A DNA stretch of 55,182 nt from Brevinematales bacterium. GTDB lineage: Bacteria > Spirochaetota > Brevinematia > Brevinematales > GWF1-51-8. Below the pieces are notes generated by a model, which was not told the DNA's origin, did no database searches, and saw nothing but the letters and a program-made list of their open reading frames with translations. The DNA lies in contig JABLXV010000014.1 of NCBI GenBank assembly GCA_013177895.1, forward strand, positions 1-55,182. The letters are read 5' to 3'. Position numbers and translations under genes: made by a program. How positions within the stretch are numbered: position 1 is the first letter of the stretch; each line of letters opens with the position of its first letter. Below are positions 30,942-39,292 of this stretch, one piece after another.

Positions 30942-33725
30942 ATGGAGTACTCAAAAACGGTGAATCTGCCCGATACACCGTTCAGCATGAAGGCCGGGCT
31001 GACCAATCTCGAGCCGCGTTTCCTCGCCGCATGGGAGAAAGCGGATATCTACACCCGCCAGTTGGAAAGCCGAAAAGACGCAGAAGTCTTTATTTTGCAT
31101 GACGGACCGCCGTACGCTAACGGCGAGATTCATATCGGTCACGCAGTCAATAAAATTTTTAAAGATATTATTATTAAGTATAAATATCTCCGAGGATACA
31201 AGACCCCGTATGTCCCGGGATGGGACTGCCACGGGCTTCCTATCGAGCTCAAGGCGATGGAGCAGCTGGGCGAGGGCGCGAAGGATATGCCCGTCCTCAA
31301 AATACTCGGGAAATGCCGCGATTACGCGAACAAGTATATCAAGCTCCAGATGGAGGGATTCAAGCGCCTCGGGGTGTTCGGCGAATGGGACAACCCGTAC
31401 CTGACGCTCTCGAAGGACTACGAGGCTTCCATCATGGAGGCGTTCGGCCTGCTGGTGGAGAAGGGATATATCTATCGCGGACTGCGACCCATCCTCTGGT
31501 GCCCGAGCTGCCGTACCGCGCTCGCCGAGGCGGAGGTCGAATACCACGACCACACCTCGCCCGCGATATTCGTCAAATTCCCCGTAAAGGGACATAAAAT
31601 ACCCGGCCTCGACGGGAAGGCGTTCGTGATGATATGGACGACTACTCCGTGGACGCTCCCCGCGAATACGGGATTGTCGTTCCACCCGGAGGAGGAGTAC
31701 GCCGCGTACCTACTCCACGGCGAGTACATCATCCTCGCGCGGAAGCTCGCGGACGCGGTACTTTCCCTGCACGGTTACAAGGCCGATAAGGAAATCCCGC
31801 TATCCAAGAAGGACCTCGAAGGTATGGATGTCCGGCACCCGTGGATAGACCGCGAATCGAAGGTCGTGTTCGGCGAACATGTGACAATGGATACCGGTAC
31901 GGGTATCGTGCATACGGCGCCCGGCCACGGTATGGAGGATTATTTCGCGGGTCTCGCGTACCATCTCCCGATGCTGTCCCCCGTGGACGACGAGGGGCGT
32001 TTTACCGGCGAGGTGCCCGAATGGGCTGGTATGAAGGTCGGCGACGCGAACAAGGAAATCATCAGGTTCCTCGACGATAAGGGACTCCTGTACAATAGAG
32101 AAGACATCAGCCATTCCTATCCGCATTGCTGGCGCTGTAAGGGGCCGGTCATTTTCCGGTCGAAGCCGCAATGGTTCTTCAAGGTGTCCGATAAGGAGCT
32201 GTCGAAGAGCGCGCTCGGTTTCCTGAACAGCATCAAGTGGTTCCCGGAGTGGGGCGAGGAACGTTTCCGTAATATGCTCGACGGGCGGCCGGACTGGTGC
32301 CTGTCCCGCCAGCGGAAATGGGGCGTGCCGATACCCGCGTTTTATTGCAGGAAGTGCGGCGAGGCGGTCATCGATAAGGAAATAGTGAAGAAAGTGATAC
32401 CGGTCATCAAGGCCGAGGGCATCGAAGCGTGGTACAAGCATGAGACCACGGATTTCCTGCCCGGCGGTTATAAATGCCCCAAGTGCGGGCATACGGAGTT
32501 CGACAAGGAGACGGACATACTCGACGTATGGTTCGACTCCGGCGTGAGCCATTTCGCGGTGCTCGACCGGCGGGACACCCTGCACAGCCCCGCGGATATT
32601 TACCTCGAGGGCAACGACCAGTACCGGGGATGGTTCCAGTCGTCCATGTGGATGTCGGTCGCGCTCAAGGGCAGGCCGCCGTTCAAGACGGTCATCACCC
32701 ACGGGATGGCTCTCGACGAGCAGGGCAGGCAGATGCACAAGAGTCTGATGAACTCGGTGGCGCCTAAGGTGATATACGACAAGTTCGGGGCCGACGTGCT
32801 CCGGCTGTGGTTCGTGACCGAGGACCCTACCCATGATCCGCGTATCGGGGACACCATGATCCAGAAGAGCGTGGACGCCTACCGTAAACTGCGGAATACG
32901 TTCCGCTATTTGATGGGCAACCTGAAGAAGTTCGACCGCGCGAACCCGATGCCGTATAAGGATATGATGGATATCGATAAATACGCGCTCGCGCTCCTGT
33001 CCGGCCTGACCAAACGGGTCGGGGAGTCTTTCGACGGGTACGAGTTCTTCCGGGGCTTCCGCGATATCTATAACTTCTGCGTCATCGATATGAGTAACCG
33101 TTACCTCGATATCCTGAAAGACAGGCTGTATATCTATCCCGCCGATTCCCGCGAGGGGCGTTCGGGACGTACCGCGTTGTCGCATATCCTACGTTCGCTG
33201 ATGACCATGCTCGCGCCGATACTTCCCTTTACGATGGAGGAAGTGTTCCAGAAGCGCTACGCCGCCGAGCCGGAGACGATGAAGGAATCGGTGCATCTCC
33301 AGAAATGGATAGACACTCCCGCCGAATGGGACAACCCGGAAATATTCAGGAAGTTCGACGATATAATGAATATGCGCGACACGGTGCTGAAGGGTCTCGA
33401 GGAACTGCGTTCCGCCGGGACGATCGGCAATCCGATGGACGCGAAGGTCACTGTGAAGCCCGGGAACGCGGAGCAGAAAAAACTGCTCGATGAATATAAG
33501 GATCAGCTCAGGTATTTCTTTATCGTATCGCAGGTTTTTATCGCGGACGAGATTAAGAATCCCACGGTCGAGGAGAACGGGTTTGCCGTACTGGCGGAAC
33601 CGGCGGAGGGCGCGAAATGCGACCGTTGCTGGAACTTCTCCACCCATGTCGGCGAGGATGCGGATCATCCCACGCTATGTGAACGCTGCGCCCCGGTCGT
33701 CAAATCGATGCCGGCCGCCGAATAG
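30942..33725 (+). CDS. ileS: Isoleucyl-tRNA synthetase
   Basis: Full-length 927-residue bacterial-type (IleS1) class I synthetase charging tRNA-Ile. HIGH motif is at 64-67 (DGPPYANGEIHIGH). The editing domain has TTPWTLPANTG and HTAPGHG. The ATP-site loop that is usually KMSKS reads QMHKS (597-601). The C-terminal zinc ribbon is CDRCWNFS...CERC. AAAGGAGC precedes the ATG. lspA follows after 12 bp, the same order seen in many bacteria. Confidence 0.97.
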   Translation: MEYSKTVNLPDTPFSMKAGLTNLEPRFLAAWEKADIYTRQLESRKDAEVFILHDGPPYANGEIHIGHAVNKIFKDIIIKYKYLRGYKTPYVPGWDCHGLPIELKAMEQLGEGAKDMPVLKILGKCRDYANKYIKLQMEGFKRLGVFGEWDNPYLTLSKDYEASIMEAFGLLVEKGYIYRGLRPILWCPSCRTALAEAEVEYHDHTSPAIFVKFPVKGHKIPGLDGKAFVMIWTTTPWTLPANTGLSFHPEEEYAAYLLHGEYIILARKLADAVLSLHGYKADKEIPLSKKDLEGMDVRHPWIDRESKVVFGEHVTMDTGTGIVHTAPGHGMEDYFAGLAYHLPMLSPVDDEGRFTGEVPEWAGMKVGDANKEIIRFLDDKGLLYNREDISHSYPHCWRCKGPVIFRSKPQWFFKVSDKELSKSALGFLNSIKWFPEWGEERFRNMLDGRPDWCLSRQRKWGVPIPAFYCRKCGEAVIDKEIVKKVIPVIKAEGIEAWYKHETTDFLPGGYKCPKCGHTEFDKETDILDVWFDSGVSHFAVLDRRDTLHSPADIYLEGNDQYRGWFQSSMWMSVALKGRPPFKTVITHGMALDEQGRQMHKSLMNSVAPKVIYDKFGADVLRLWFVTEDPTHDPRIGDTMIQKSVDAYRKLRNTFRYLMGNLKKFDRANPMPYKDMMDIDKYALALLSGLTKRVGESFDGYEFFRGFRDIYNFCVIDMSNRYLDILKDRLYIYPADSREGRSGRTALSHILRSLMTMLAPILPFTMEEVFQKRYAAEPETMKESVHLQKWIDTPAEWDNPEIFRKFDDIMNMRDTVLKGLEELRSAGTIGNPMDAKVTVKPGNAEQKKLLDEYKDQLRYFFIVSQVFIADEIKNPTVEENGFAVLAEPAEGAKCDRCWNFSTHVGEDADHPTLCERCAPVVKSMPAAE

Positions 33726-33737
33726 AAGGAATAACCT

Positions 33738-34280
33738 ATGCAGAAGAAACTGGATTGGAAATGGATCGTTTTCCCGGCTATCGCGCTGGTCGCGGCGGCG
33801 TTCGACCTGATCACGAAGCAGATCGTCGTCAGCACGCTCCCGCCGTCGCAGCCCGTGGAGTTCCTCGGGATTTTCTGGCGGTGGACGTTTATCCGTAATA
33901 CGGGGGTCGTGTTCGGTATCCTGAGCGGGCTCGACGTATCATGGAAACCCGCGATGCTGGTCGGAACCAACCTGATCGTGATGACGGTGGTCGTGCTGTT
34001 CTACAAGAACCTGTCGAAATATATCAGGGACGGCAAGCCGGAGATTTGGGGGCGCACCGCATTAATGATGATTTTGGGCGGCGCTATCGGTAATCTGGTC
34101 GACCGGATTATCAACGGGTCTGTGGTGGACTTCATCGACTGGGGTATCAACCCGCAGGCGCGGTTCTTTATCTTTAACGTCGGCGACTCGTTTGTCGTAG
34201 TGGGGAGTATCCTGCTCGCTATCCTGTTCCTGTTCTTCGAGAAGAAGCAGGATAAGGTGAGTACTCCTGAAACGAAATAG
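33738..34280 (+). CDS. lspA: Lipoprotein signal peptidase, first copy
   Basis: A 180-residue signal peptidase II, an inner-membrane aspartyl protease that cleaves prolipoproteins before the lipidated Cys. Four hydrophobic helices; conserved NTGVVFGIL (54-62), GGAIGNLVDR with catalytic Asp122, VVDFIDWG, and FNVGDS with catalytic Asp150. It probably shares the ileS transcript. The many lipoproteins of the window are its natural clients. A second, related copy follows 171 bp downstream. Confidence 0.94.
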   Translation: MQKKLDWKWIVFPAIALVAAAFDLITKQIVVSTLPPSQPVEFLGIFWRWTFIRNTGVVFGILSGLDVSWKPAMLVGTNLIVMTVVVLFYKNLSKYIRDGKPEIWGRTALMMILGGAIGNLVDRIINGSVVDFIDWGINPQARFFIFNVGDSFVVVGSILLAILFLFFEKKQDKVSTPETK

Positions 34281-34290
34281 TCAGCAATGT

Positions 34291-34416
34291 CATGGTTCGA
34301 CTAGCGCTCACCATGATAAATGATTACTGATAGAATATCATTCCGCGCTAAAAGTAATGCGGCGAACAGCCGACGGCGCGAATCTCAGAATATTAAACCG
34401 CATGCCTCGCAATGAC
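34291..34416. repeat. Intergenic palindromes between the two lspA genes
   Basis: CATGGT (34291-34296) pairs with ACCATG (34310-34315), and TGCCTCGCAATGAC at 34403-34416 is the reverse complement of the conserved head of the dispersed element (GTCATTGCGAGGCA). A half-copy or eroded copy of the element found at 11.4, 24.4 and 28.9 kb. Confidence 0.6.
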
Positions 34417-34451
34417 AGGAAAAACCGTAATAGTTCGGATAGGGAGTAATA

Positions 34452-35003
34452 ATGGCGAACAAATTTGAATGGAAGAATATTATTATGCCGGCCATAGCGG
34501 TTTTCGCGGCGGCGGCGGACCTGATTACGAAGTATCTCGTGACGCTGAATTTAACCTTCCATCAGCCCGTCCGTTTCCTCGGGGATGTGTGGCGATGGAC
34601 ATACACCCATAATCCGGGTATCACGTTCGGGATGCTCAGTAACTTGGACGCGGCGTGGAGGCCGGTCATTCTCGTGATAACCGCGCTCATCGCGCTCGGG
34701 GTAGTGATCTATTTTTACCTGAACCTGTCGAAGTATATCAAGGACGGCAGGCCGCAGGATGTCGGGCGTGTCGCGCTGATGGCGATTATCGGCGGGGCGT
34801 TCGGGAATATTATCGACCGCGCGTATAACGGGTTTGTGGTGGACTTCATCGACTGGGGGCTGAACGACCAGATCCGGTGGTACACGTTCAATGTCGGGGA
34901 CGCGTGCGTCGTCTGCGGGAGTATTACTTTAGCGATACTGTTCCTGTTCTTCGAGAAGAAGCAGAAAAATATCAAGAGTGAACCGGCCGAAGTAAAAAAC
35001 TAA
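34452..35003 (+). CDS. lspA: Lipoprotein signal peptidase, second copy
   Basis: A 183-residue paralogue of the preceding gene, aligned over the full length without gaps through residue 170. Both catalytic Asp residues are kept (Asp122 in GNIIDR, Asp150 in FNVGDA), so it looks active. Differences: NPGITFGML in place of NTGVVFGIL, and Cys152 and Cys155 (ACVVC) near the second Asp. A terminator follows 6 bp after the stop. The tandem duplication may give two enzymes with different lipobox preference (inference). Confidence 0.93.
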   Translation: MANKFEWKNIIMPAIAVFAAAADLITKYLVTLNLTFHQPVRFLGDVWRWTYTHNPGITFGMLSNLDAAWRPVILVITALIALGVVIYFYLNLSKYIKDGRPQDVGRVALMAIIGGAFGNIIDRAYNGFVVDFIDWGLNDQIRWYTFNVGDACVVCGSITLAILFLFFEKKQKNIKSEPAEVKN

Positions 35004-35009
35004 TAAAAT

Positions 35010-35036
35010 AAAAGCTGCCGTAGGGCAGCTTTTATT
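35010..35036. terminator. Terminator after ileS-lspA-lspA
   Basis: AAAAGCTGCC (35010-35019) with GGCAGCTTTT (35024-35033), loop GTAG-like, then TTATTTT. It also ends with A-runs on the other side, so it may serve the convergent minus-strand gene too. Confidence 0.85.
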
Positions 35037-35058
35037 TTGCCCGCCTCTATTCAAACCA

Positions 35059-37920
35059 TCAAGGAGCTGCGGCGGAATAACCGGAATTATACGGAATAGT
35101 CACAAATTTACTGTTCCCATAGGCAATTGAAGTCCACATAGCTGAAATAGGTAGGGTTCGCGCGGTCCATGTAATTCCGTCGGGCGATGTGGCCGCCTTG
35201 GTTGAACCGCTTCCGCCAGCCACCAAGGTAAAGATCCCGTACCCATAAGTAACCGAACTCCAGGGTTCAGTGCTTGGCAGCCCCCGTATCGTCCATGTGA
35301 TCCCGTTGGTTGAAGTATACACGTAGTTCAGACCCGGTCCTACCGCAACAAATAACCCGTTGCCGTATGTTACCGATGTCCCATATACGGATGCACCTGG
35401 AGTCCAGTTATACCCGTCGGAGGAAATTGCTGCATTACCCCCGGAAGGCACCGCGACAAACAATCCGTTTCCATAGGTAACCGATTGCCAGTCGGCATCG
35501 CTGTTTATTGAAGCGACTGACCAGTTTATCCCGTCGGGCGATACCACGATATTTGACGAGCGAAATCCAACCGCGACGAAGACGCCGTTCCCATAAGTGA
35601 CCGAATTCCAACTATTTTCTATTGGAAGGAAACGTTTTGTCCAAGTGATCCCATCGGGCGAGGTTACAATATTTGACTCGCTGTAATCAAGCGAGACAAA
35701 TAAGTTATTTCCATATGCTGTGCAGTTCCATTCACCACTCATGGGAAGATTCTGCGATGTCCAATTTATCCCATCGACCGAAATTGCTGCCTTAGAGGAA
35801 TACTGTGCCATCGCCACGAAAATTCCGTTTCCATAGACCACATTTCGCCAATTTGCCGTAAACGGGAGAGAACCCAGTGCCCATGTGGCTCCATTAGGCT
35901 GTTTAATAATTTTCCATGCCGTGCTGATGTTTGTTTTCCCATTGTCGGTAATGGCTCTCGCATAGATGGTATTCGTCCCTGCGGCGAATATCAGGTCTTT
36001 TACCCAAGATGTCGTTCCGGTTGCGTTGCTCCATGCACCGCCGTTCACTTGCACCTGTATCTTCGCGACACTGTAGGGAGCGCTGACGCTTGAGGTGCCT
36101 AATAATGTGTTAGTAAAATAGTATATATAACTTCCATTTGTAGGTGAAGAAATCGTGATAGCGGGTAATGAGTATTTCATTATTTTCCATGCGGATGATG
36201 TATAGGACGCTCCGCTGTTCGCGGTCGCGCGGGCATAAATAGTATTCGTGCCTTCAGTCAGCGTGATATTGCTCGACCATGACGTCGTTCCGTTGACAGT
36301 CTTCCATCCTCCGCCGTTCAACTGCACCTGTACATTTGAAATACTGAATGGAGGCATAACACTGGCCAATCCGGATAACGTTATCGCGGCATTAGCTGTC
36401 GAACTCCCATTAGCCGGCGAAGAAACAGCTATGACAGGGAGGGAATACTTGATTATTTTATAGATTGACGACTGATTGGTCGCTCCACTGTCGGCGATAG
36501 CGCGGGCGTAGACGGTATTGGTTCCTTCCACTAGCATGATATTGCTCGACCATGACACCGTTCCGGGAACCGTTTTCCATGCCCCGCCGTTCAGCTGCAC
36601 CTGTATCTTCGTGATACTGTAAGGGGCGCCAACACTCGACGACCCGGAAAGGGATACGGATGCGGATTCGGATGCGCTTCCGTTTGCCGGTGAAGTGATT
36701 GTTATGGCCGGAAGAGAGTATTTTATAATTTTATACACTGCTGAGGTGTTCGTCTGGTTGTCAACGGAGATGGCTCGGGCATAAATATTATTCGTTCCAT
36801 CGACAAGCGATATTCCAATAGACCAAGAATTAGTTCCGGCCGCGTCATTCCACCCTGCGCCGTTCACCTGCACCTGTACCTTAGCGATAAAACCAGGTGA
36901 ATCCACCGATGCCGATCCGTTTATGGTTATACTTGCGTTATTGGTTTTACTCCCGTTAGCAGGAGAGACAATCACCGCGGATGGGATAGGGGAGCGGAAA
37001 ACTGTAACCTGCTGGGTGATGCTGGAATTCCCGAACATATCTAATCCATATACATAGAATATTTTGTTACCGGAACCCCCGATCGAAAGATTGGTGTTCC
37101 ATGATAATCCTAAAATCGTCGCGGGTTTGAATACCCCGCCGTTCGTTCTGATCATAACCGATTGAACCCCGGAGTACAAGTCACTGACCATACCGTTGAC
37201 GGCAAAGATCGATCCTACTTTCTGGTTATTTGTCGGGGTAACTGTATTAACCACGGGGCCTGTCATATCGCGGACTATTTTCCATTCGGCGGATACGTTA
37301 GTCTTACCGTTATTCGCGAACGCGCACGCGAAGATACGGTTTGTACCCTCGGAAAGCGCGATTTGGTTCGACCATGAACTTAACCCGCCGGCGATTGTCC
37401 AGTTGCCGTTATTGACCTTTACCTCGACCTTGGCGAGTAAATACGGCCACGGTACGCTTGCAGACCCGCCGGTTAAAATATTCGGGACGTTGGTAAGAAG
37501 ATTAAATGCCGGATAGGTAATCATCGCGGTAGGTATACTTTTTTTCTCTACAATAATAATCTTTGTTTCACTAACATTCCCTTTATCGTCCTCGGCGTAA
37601 ATAAAATTGGTATGCTTCCCCAATGTAGAAACAGGAAGGTTTGTGCTCCATGACCCGTTGATAACCGGAACATGTACCGGAATTTGATTATCCAGCTGAA
37701 TCAGTACCGTCATAACCGTACTTCCAGCACCCGACACGCTTCCGACATATTGGATACTTGTACCAACATCCTGATTATTGGTGGGGGAAAAAACGGATAA
37801 TTCGAGCTGAGTTTTTAGCAGATTACTGATATCACTCGGTTCCAATAGTTCGTTGAATAAGCCGCACGCGGTAGTAGTGTAGATTAAAAAGCCGAAGATT
37901 AGCCCAAATGATTTTTTCAA
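35059..37920 (-). CDS. Large lipoprotein: seven Ig-like repeats plus seven-blade propeller
   Basis: A 953-residue predicted surface lipoprotein. The signal peptide ends in lipobox TTAC-G. Then come seven Ig-like units of ~90 residues; the last four are near-identical in plan ([TS]SPANGS..., VQVQLNGGAWK, SWSSNI, EGTNTIYARA). The C-terminal ~290 residues hold seven repeats of the W.SVTYGNG.FVAV...SPDGI.W type, which predicts a seven-bladed propeller. I chose TTG 37920: GGAGGAAAAC lies just before it, and the in-frame ATG at 37932 is itself part of that ribosome site. Likely adhesion or binding; ligand unknown. Confidence 0.82.
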   Translation of the reverse strand: MKKSFGLIFGFLIYTTTACGLFNELLEPSDISNLLKTQLELSVFSPTNNQDVGTSIQYVGSVSGAGSTVMTVLIQLDNQIPVHVPVINGSWSTNLPVSTLGKHTNFIYAEDDKGNVSETKIIIVEKKSIPTAMITYPAFNLLTNVPNILTGGSASVPWPYLLAKVEVKVNNGNWTIAGGLSSWSNQIALSEGTNRIFACAFANNGKTNVSAEWKIVRDMTGPVVNTVTPTNNQKVGSIFAVNGMVSDLYSGVQSVMIRTNGGVFKPATILGLSWNTNLSIGGSGNKIFYVYGLDMFGNSSITQQVTVFRSPIPSAVIVSPANGSKTNNASITINGSASVDSPGFIAKVQVQVNGAGWNDAAGTNSWSIGISLVDGTNNIYARAISVDNQTNTSAVYKIIKYSLPAITITSPANGSASESASVSLSGSSSVGAPYSITKIQVQLNGGAWKTVPGTVSWSSNIMLVEGTNTVYARAIADSGATNQSSIYKIIKYSLPVIAVSSPANGSSTANAAITLSGLASVMPPFSISNVQVQLNGGGWKTVNGTTSWSSNITLTEGTNTIYARATANSGASYTSSAWKIMKYSLPAITISSPTNGSYIYYFTNTLLGTSSVSAPYSVAKIQVQVNGGAWSNATGTTSWVKDLIFAAGTNTIYARAITDNGKTNISTAWKIIKQPNGATWALGSLPFTANWRNVVYGNGIFVAMAQYSSKAAISVDGINWTSQNLPMSGEWNCTAYGNNLFVSLDYSESNIVTSPDGITWTKRFLPIENSWNSVTYGNGVFVAVGFRSSNIVVSPDGINWSVASINSDADWQSVTYGNGLFVAVPSGGNAAISSDGYNWTPGASVYGTSVTYGNGLFVAVGPGLNYVYTSTNGITWTIRGLPSTEPWSSVTYGYGIFTLVAGGSGSTKAATSPDGITWTARTLPISAMWTSIAYGNSKFVTIPYNSGYSAAAP

Positions 37921-37950
37921 GTTTTCCTCCATACAATGAATAACATATGT

Positions 37951-37979
37951 ATTATAACCTATGTCGTATTATATGTGAA
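37951..37979 (-). promoter_or_regulatory. Promoter for the Ig/propeller lipoprotein
   Basis: Minus strand TTCACA (37979-37974) and TATAAT (37956-37951), 17 bp apart. Confidence 0.65.
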
Positions 37980-38019
37980 TGATTTTATTGAAAAAATTTA
38001 TTAATTTATATGTGGAACA

Positions 38020-38050
38020 AAAAATACCCCGCATGATGCGGGGTATTTTT
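38020..38050 (-). terminator. Terminator downstream of the flagellin genes
   Basis: A 14-bp perfect stem: AAAAATACCCCGCA (38020-38033) with TGCGGGGTATTTTT (38037-38050), 3-nt loop. It lies ~120 bp past the flagellin stop on the minus strand with a T-run on that side. The A/T ends make it work in either direction. Confidence 0.85.
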
Positions 38051-38105
38051 TTACTCAAATCCTAAAGGGATTTCGGTAAATGTCGATGATAAAGTGTAAA
38101 CAAAA

Positions 38106-38124
38106 CTAGGGACCCTCAACAATC
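38106..38124. repeat. Inverted repeat flanking a flagellin gene, distal arm
   Basis: CTAGGGACCCTCAACAATC. Its reverse complement recurs with one base deleted at 39096-39113, on the other side of the flagellin gene. It lies 49 bp past the flagellin stop. Confidence 0.85.
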
Positions 38125-38172
38125 AGATTTCGATTAGACTATATCCTAGCGTAGTAGGGTATCAGCCTATCC

Positions 38173-39060
38173 CTAACCAAGGAGCCTCAGCACCAGCTGA
38201 GGCTTTAAATTTGCCTGTGCCAGCATGGATACATTGGCCTGCGCCAGAATCTGGTTTTTCACAAATTCACTCATCTGCTCCGCCATATTGGTATCTCTGA
38301 TGCGGGATTCCGCCGCCTGAGTATTCTCAAAAGCGATATAAAGGCCTTTGAAAAGTTTCTCGAAACGGTTCTGATAGGAACCCAGGTCAGTTCTCTGTTT
38401 GGCCACTTTTGAAAGCGCCTGGTCGATGATACCGATGGAACGGTTCGCAGTTTCAGGTAATTCCGCGGAAACCTGCAGAGTCTTATCCTGCTGGAGTCCC
38501 AAGGCGGCCGCGTTCATAGTACCGATAAATACCTGAACTTTTTGATTCATATTCGGTCCGATATGGAACCACAGACCCGCTTCCTCTTCCTTAATGGGAG
38601 CCGATCCTGCCGAAGCGGGAGCGTTCACGTTAGGCTGGGAGAAGCGGCCGAGGAAAATATCCATACCGTTAAACTGAGCCTGCGAAGCGATACGGTTGAC
38701 TTCGTCTACCAGTTGGTTGATTTCGACGTTGATAAGCGATCGATCCTCCGTACTGTAGACACCGTTTCCCGCCTGCACGGAAAGTTCGCGGATCCTCTGG
38801 AGTACTTGCGTAGTTTCTTCCAGGTATCCTTCAGCAGTCTGAAGGAAGGAGACCGCGTCTTCGGTGTTTCGCATGGCCTGATAAAGCCCTTTGATTTGAG
38901 TCCGCATTTTTTCCGATACCGCTAAACCCGAAGCGTCGTCGCCGGCTTTGTTGATTCTCAAGCCGGAAGACAGCTTCTCGATGTCGGAGTTCAGGTTCAT
39001 TTCGGTAATCTTGAATTGTCTGTTCGCGAAAACAGAACTGATATTGTGATTGATGATCAT
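38173..39060 (-). CDS. flaB: Flagellin FlaB-like, copy 2
   Basis: A 295-residue core flagellin of spirochaete FlaB type. N-terminal D0/D1: [39 protein letters not shown]-terminal D1/D0: [21 protein letters not shown] and [16 protein letters not shown] short extra segment ([17 protein letters not shown], about 150-167) sits in the variable middle compared with its neighbour. It lacks a signal peptide, as expected for a flagellar type III export substrate forming periplasmic filaments. AAGGAGGG precedes the ATG. An inverted repeat brackets the gene. Confidence 0.95.
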   Translation of the reverse strand: MIINHNISSVFANRQFKITEMNLNSDIEKLSSGLRINKAGDDASGLAVSEKMRTQIKGLYQAMRNTEDAVSFLQTAEGYLEETTQVLQRIRELSVQAGNGVYSTEDRSLINVEINQLVDEVNRIASQAQFNGMDIFLGRFSQPNVNAPASAGSAPIKEEEAGLWFHIGPNMNQKVQVFIGTMNAAALGLQQDKTLQVSAELPETANRSIGIIDQALSKVAKQRTDLGSYQNRFEKLFKGLYIAFENTQAAESRIRDTNMAEQMSEFVKNQILAQANVSMLAQANLKPQLVLRLLG

Positions 39061-39095
39061 TTCTACCCTCCTTGAAAAAAGTTATCCATCCCTGT

Positions 39096-39113
39096 GATTG
39101 TTGGGGTCCCTAG
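39096..39113. repeat. Inverted repeat flanking a flagellin gene, proximal arm
   Basis: GATTGTTGGGGTCCCTAG, matching the reverse complement of 38106-38124 at 18 of 19 positions (one A missing). It lies 36 bases upstream of the flagellin ATG, in the 5' leader. Confidence 0.85.
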
Positions 39114-39115
39114 GT

Positions 39116-39135
39116 ACCGTACTCGCGGGTACGGT
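39116..39135 (-). promoter_or_regulatory. Leader hairpin upstream of flagellin copy 2
   Basis: ACCGTAC (39116-39122) pairs with GTACGGT (39129-39135) around a 6-nt loop, directly beside the inverted-repeat arm. Confidence 0.5.
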
Positions 39136-39189
39136 TGATGGAGTTAAGGTAGAAGATCACGAGCCTATTACCGTTAAAAACAGATATAT

Positions 39190-39250
39190 CCCGATCAAAG
39201 ATCGGGAGTTTTATAAACAGTAGTTACCCCGATGGCGGCGGGGTAACTAC
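39190..39250 (-). terminator. Two hairpins after flagellin copy 1
   Basis: GTAGTTACCCCG (39220-39231) pairs with CGGGGTAACTAC (39239-39250), 42 bp after the flagellin stop; next CCCGATC (39190-39196) pairs with GATCGGG (39200-39206). On the minus strand T-rich bases follow each. Probably a terminator or processing site giving separate transcripts for the two flagellins. No clear sigma-28 site was found in the 232-bp gap. Confidence 0.6.
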
Positions 39251-39292
39251 TTATATTCGATGTATCGTTAATACCTATCCCTGAGGAACCCC

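Noticed and set aside
31800-33185. Long antisense frame (461 codons) across ileS
   Set aside because: It lies wholly opposite the well-conserved IleRS frame; GC-rich third positions create such open mirror frames and no ribosome site or known domain is seen.
38106-39113. Site-specific recombinase next to the flagellin inverted repeat
   Set aside because: No invertase, tyrosine or serine recombinase gene is present in the window, so inversion remains unproven.
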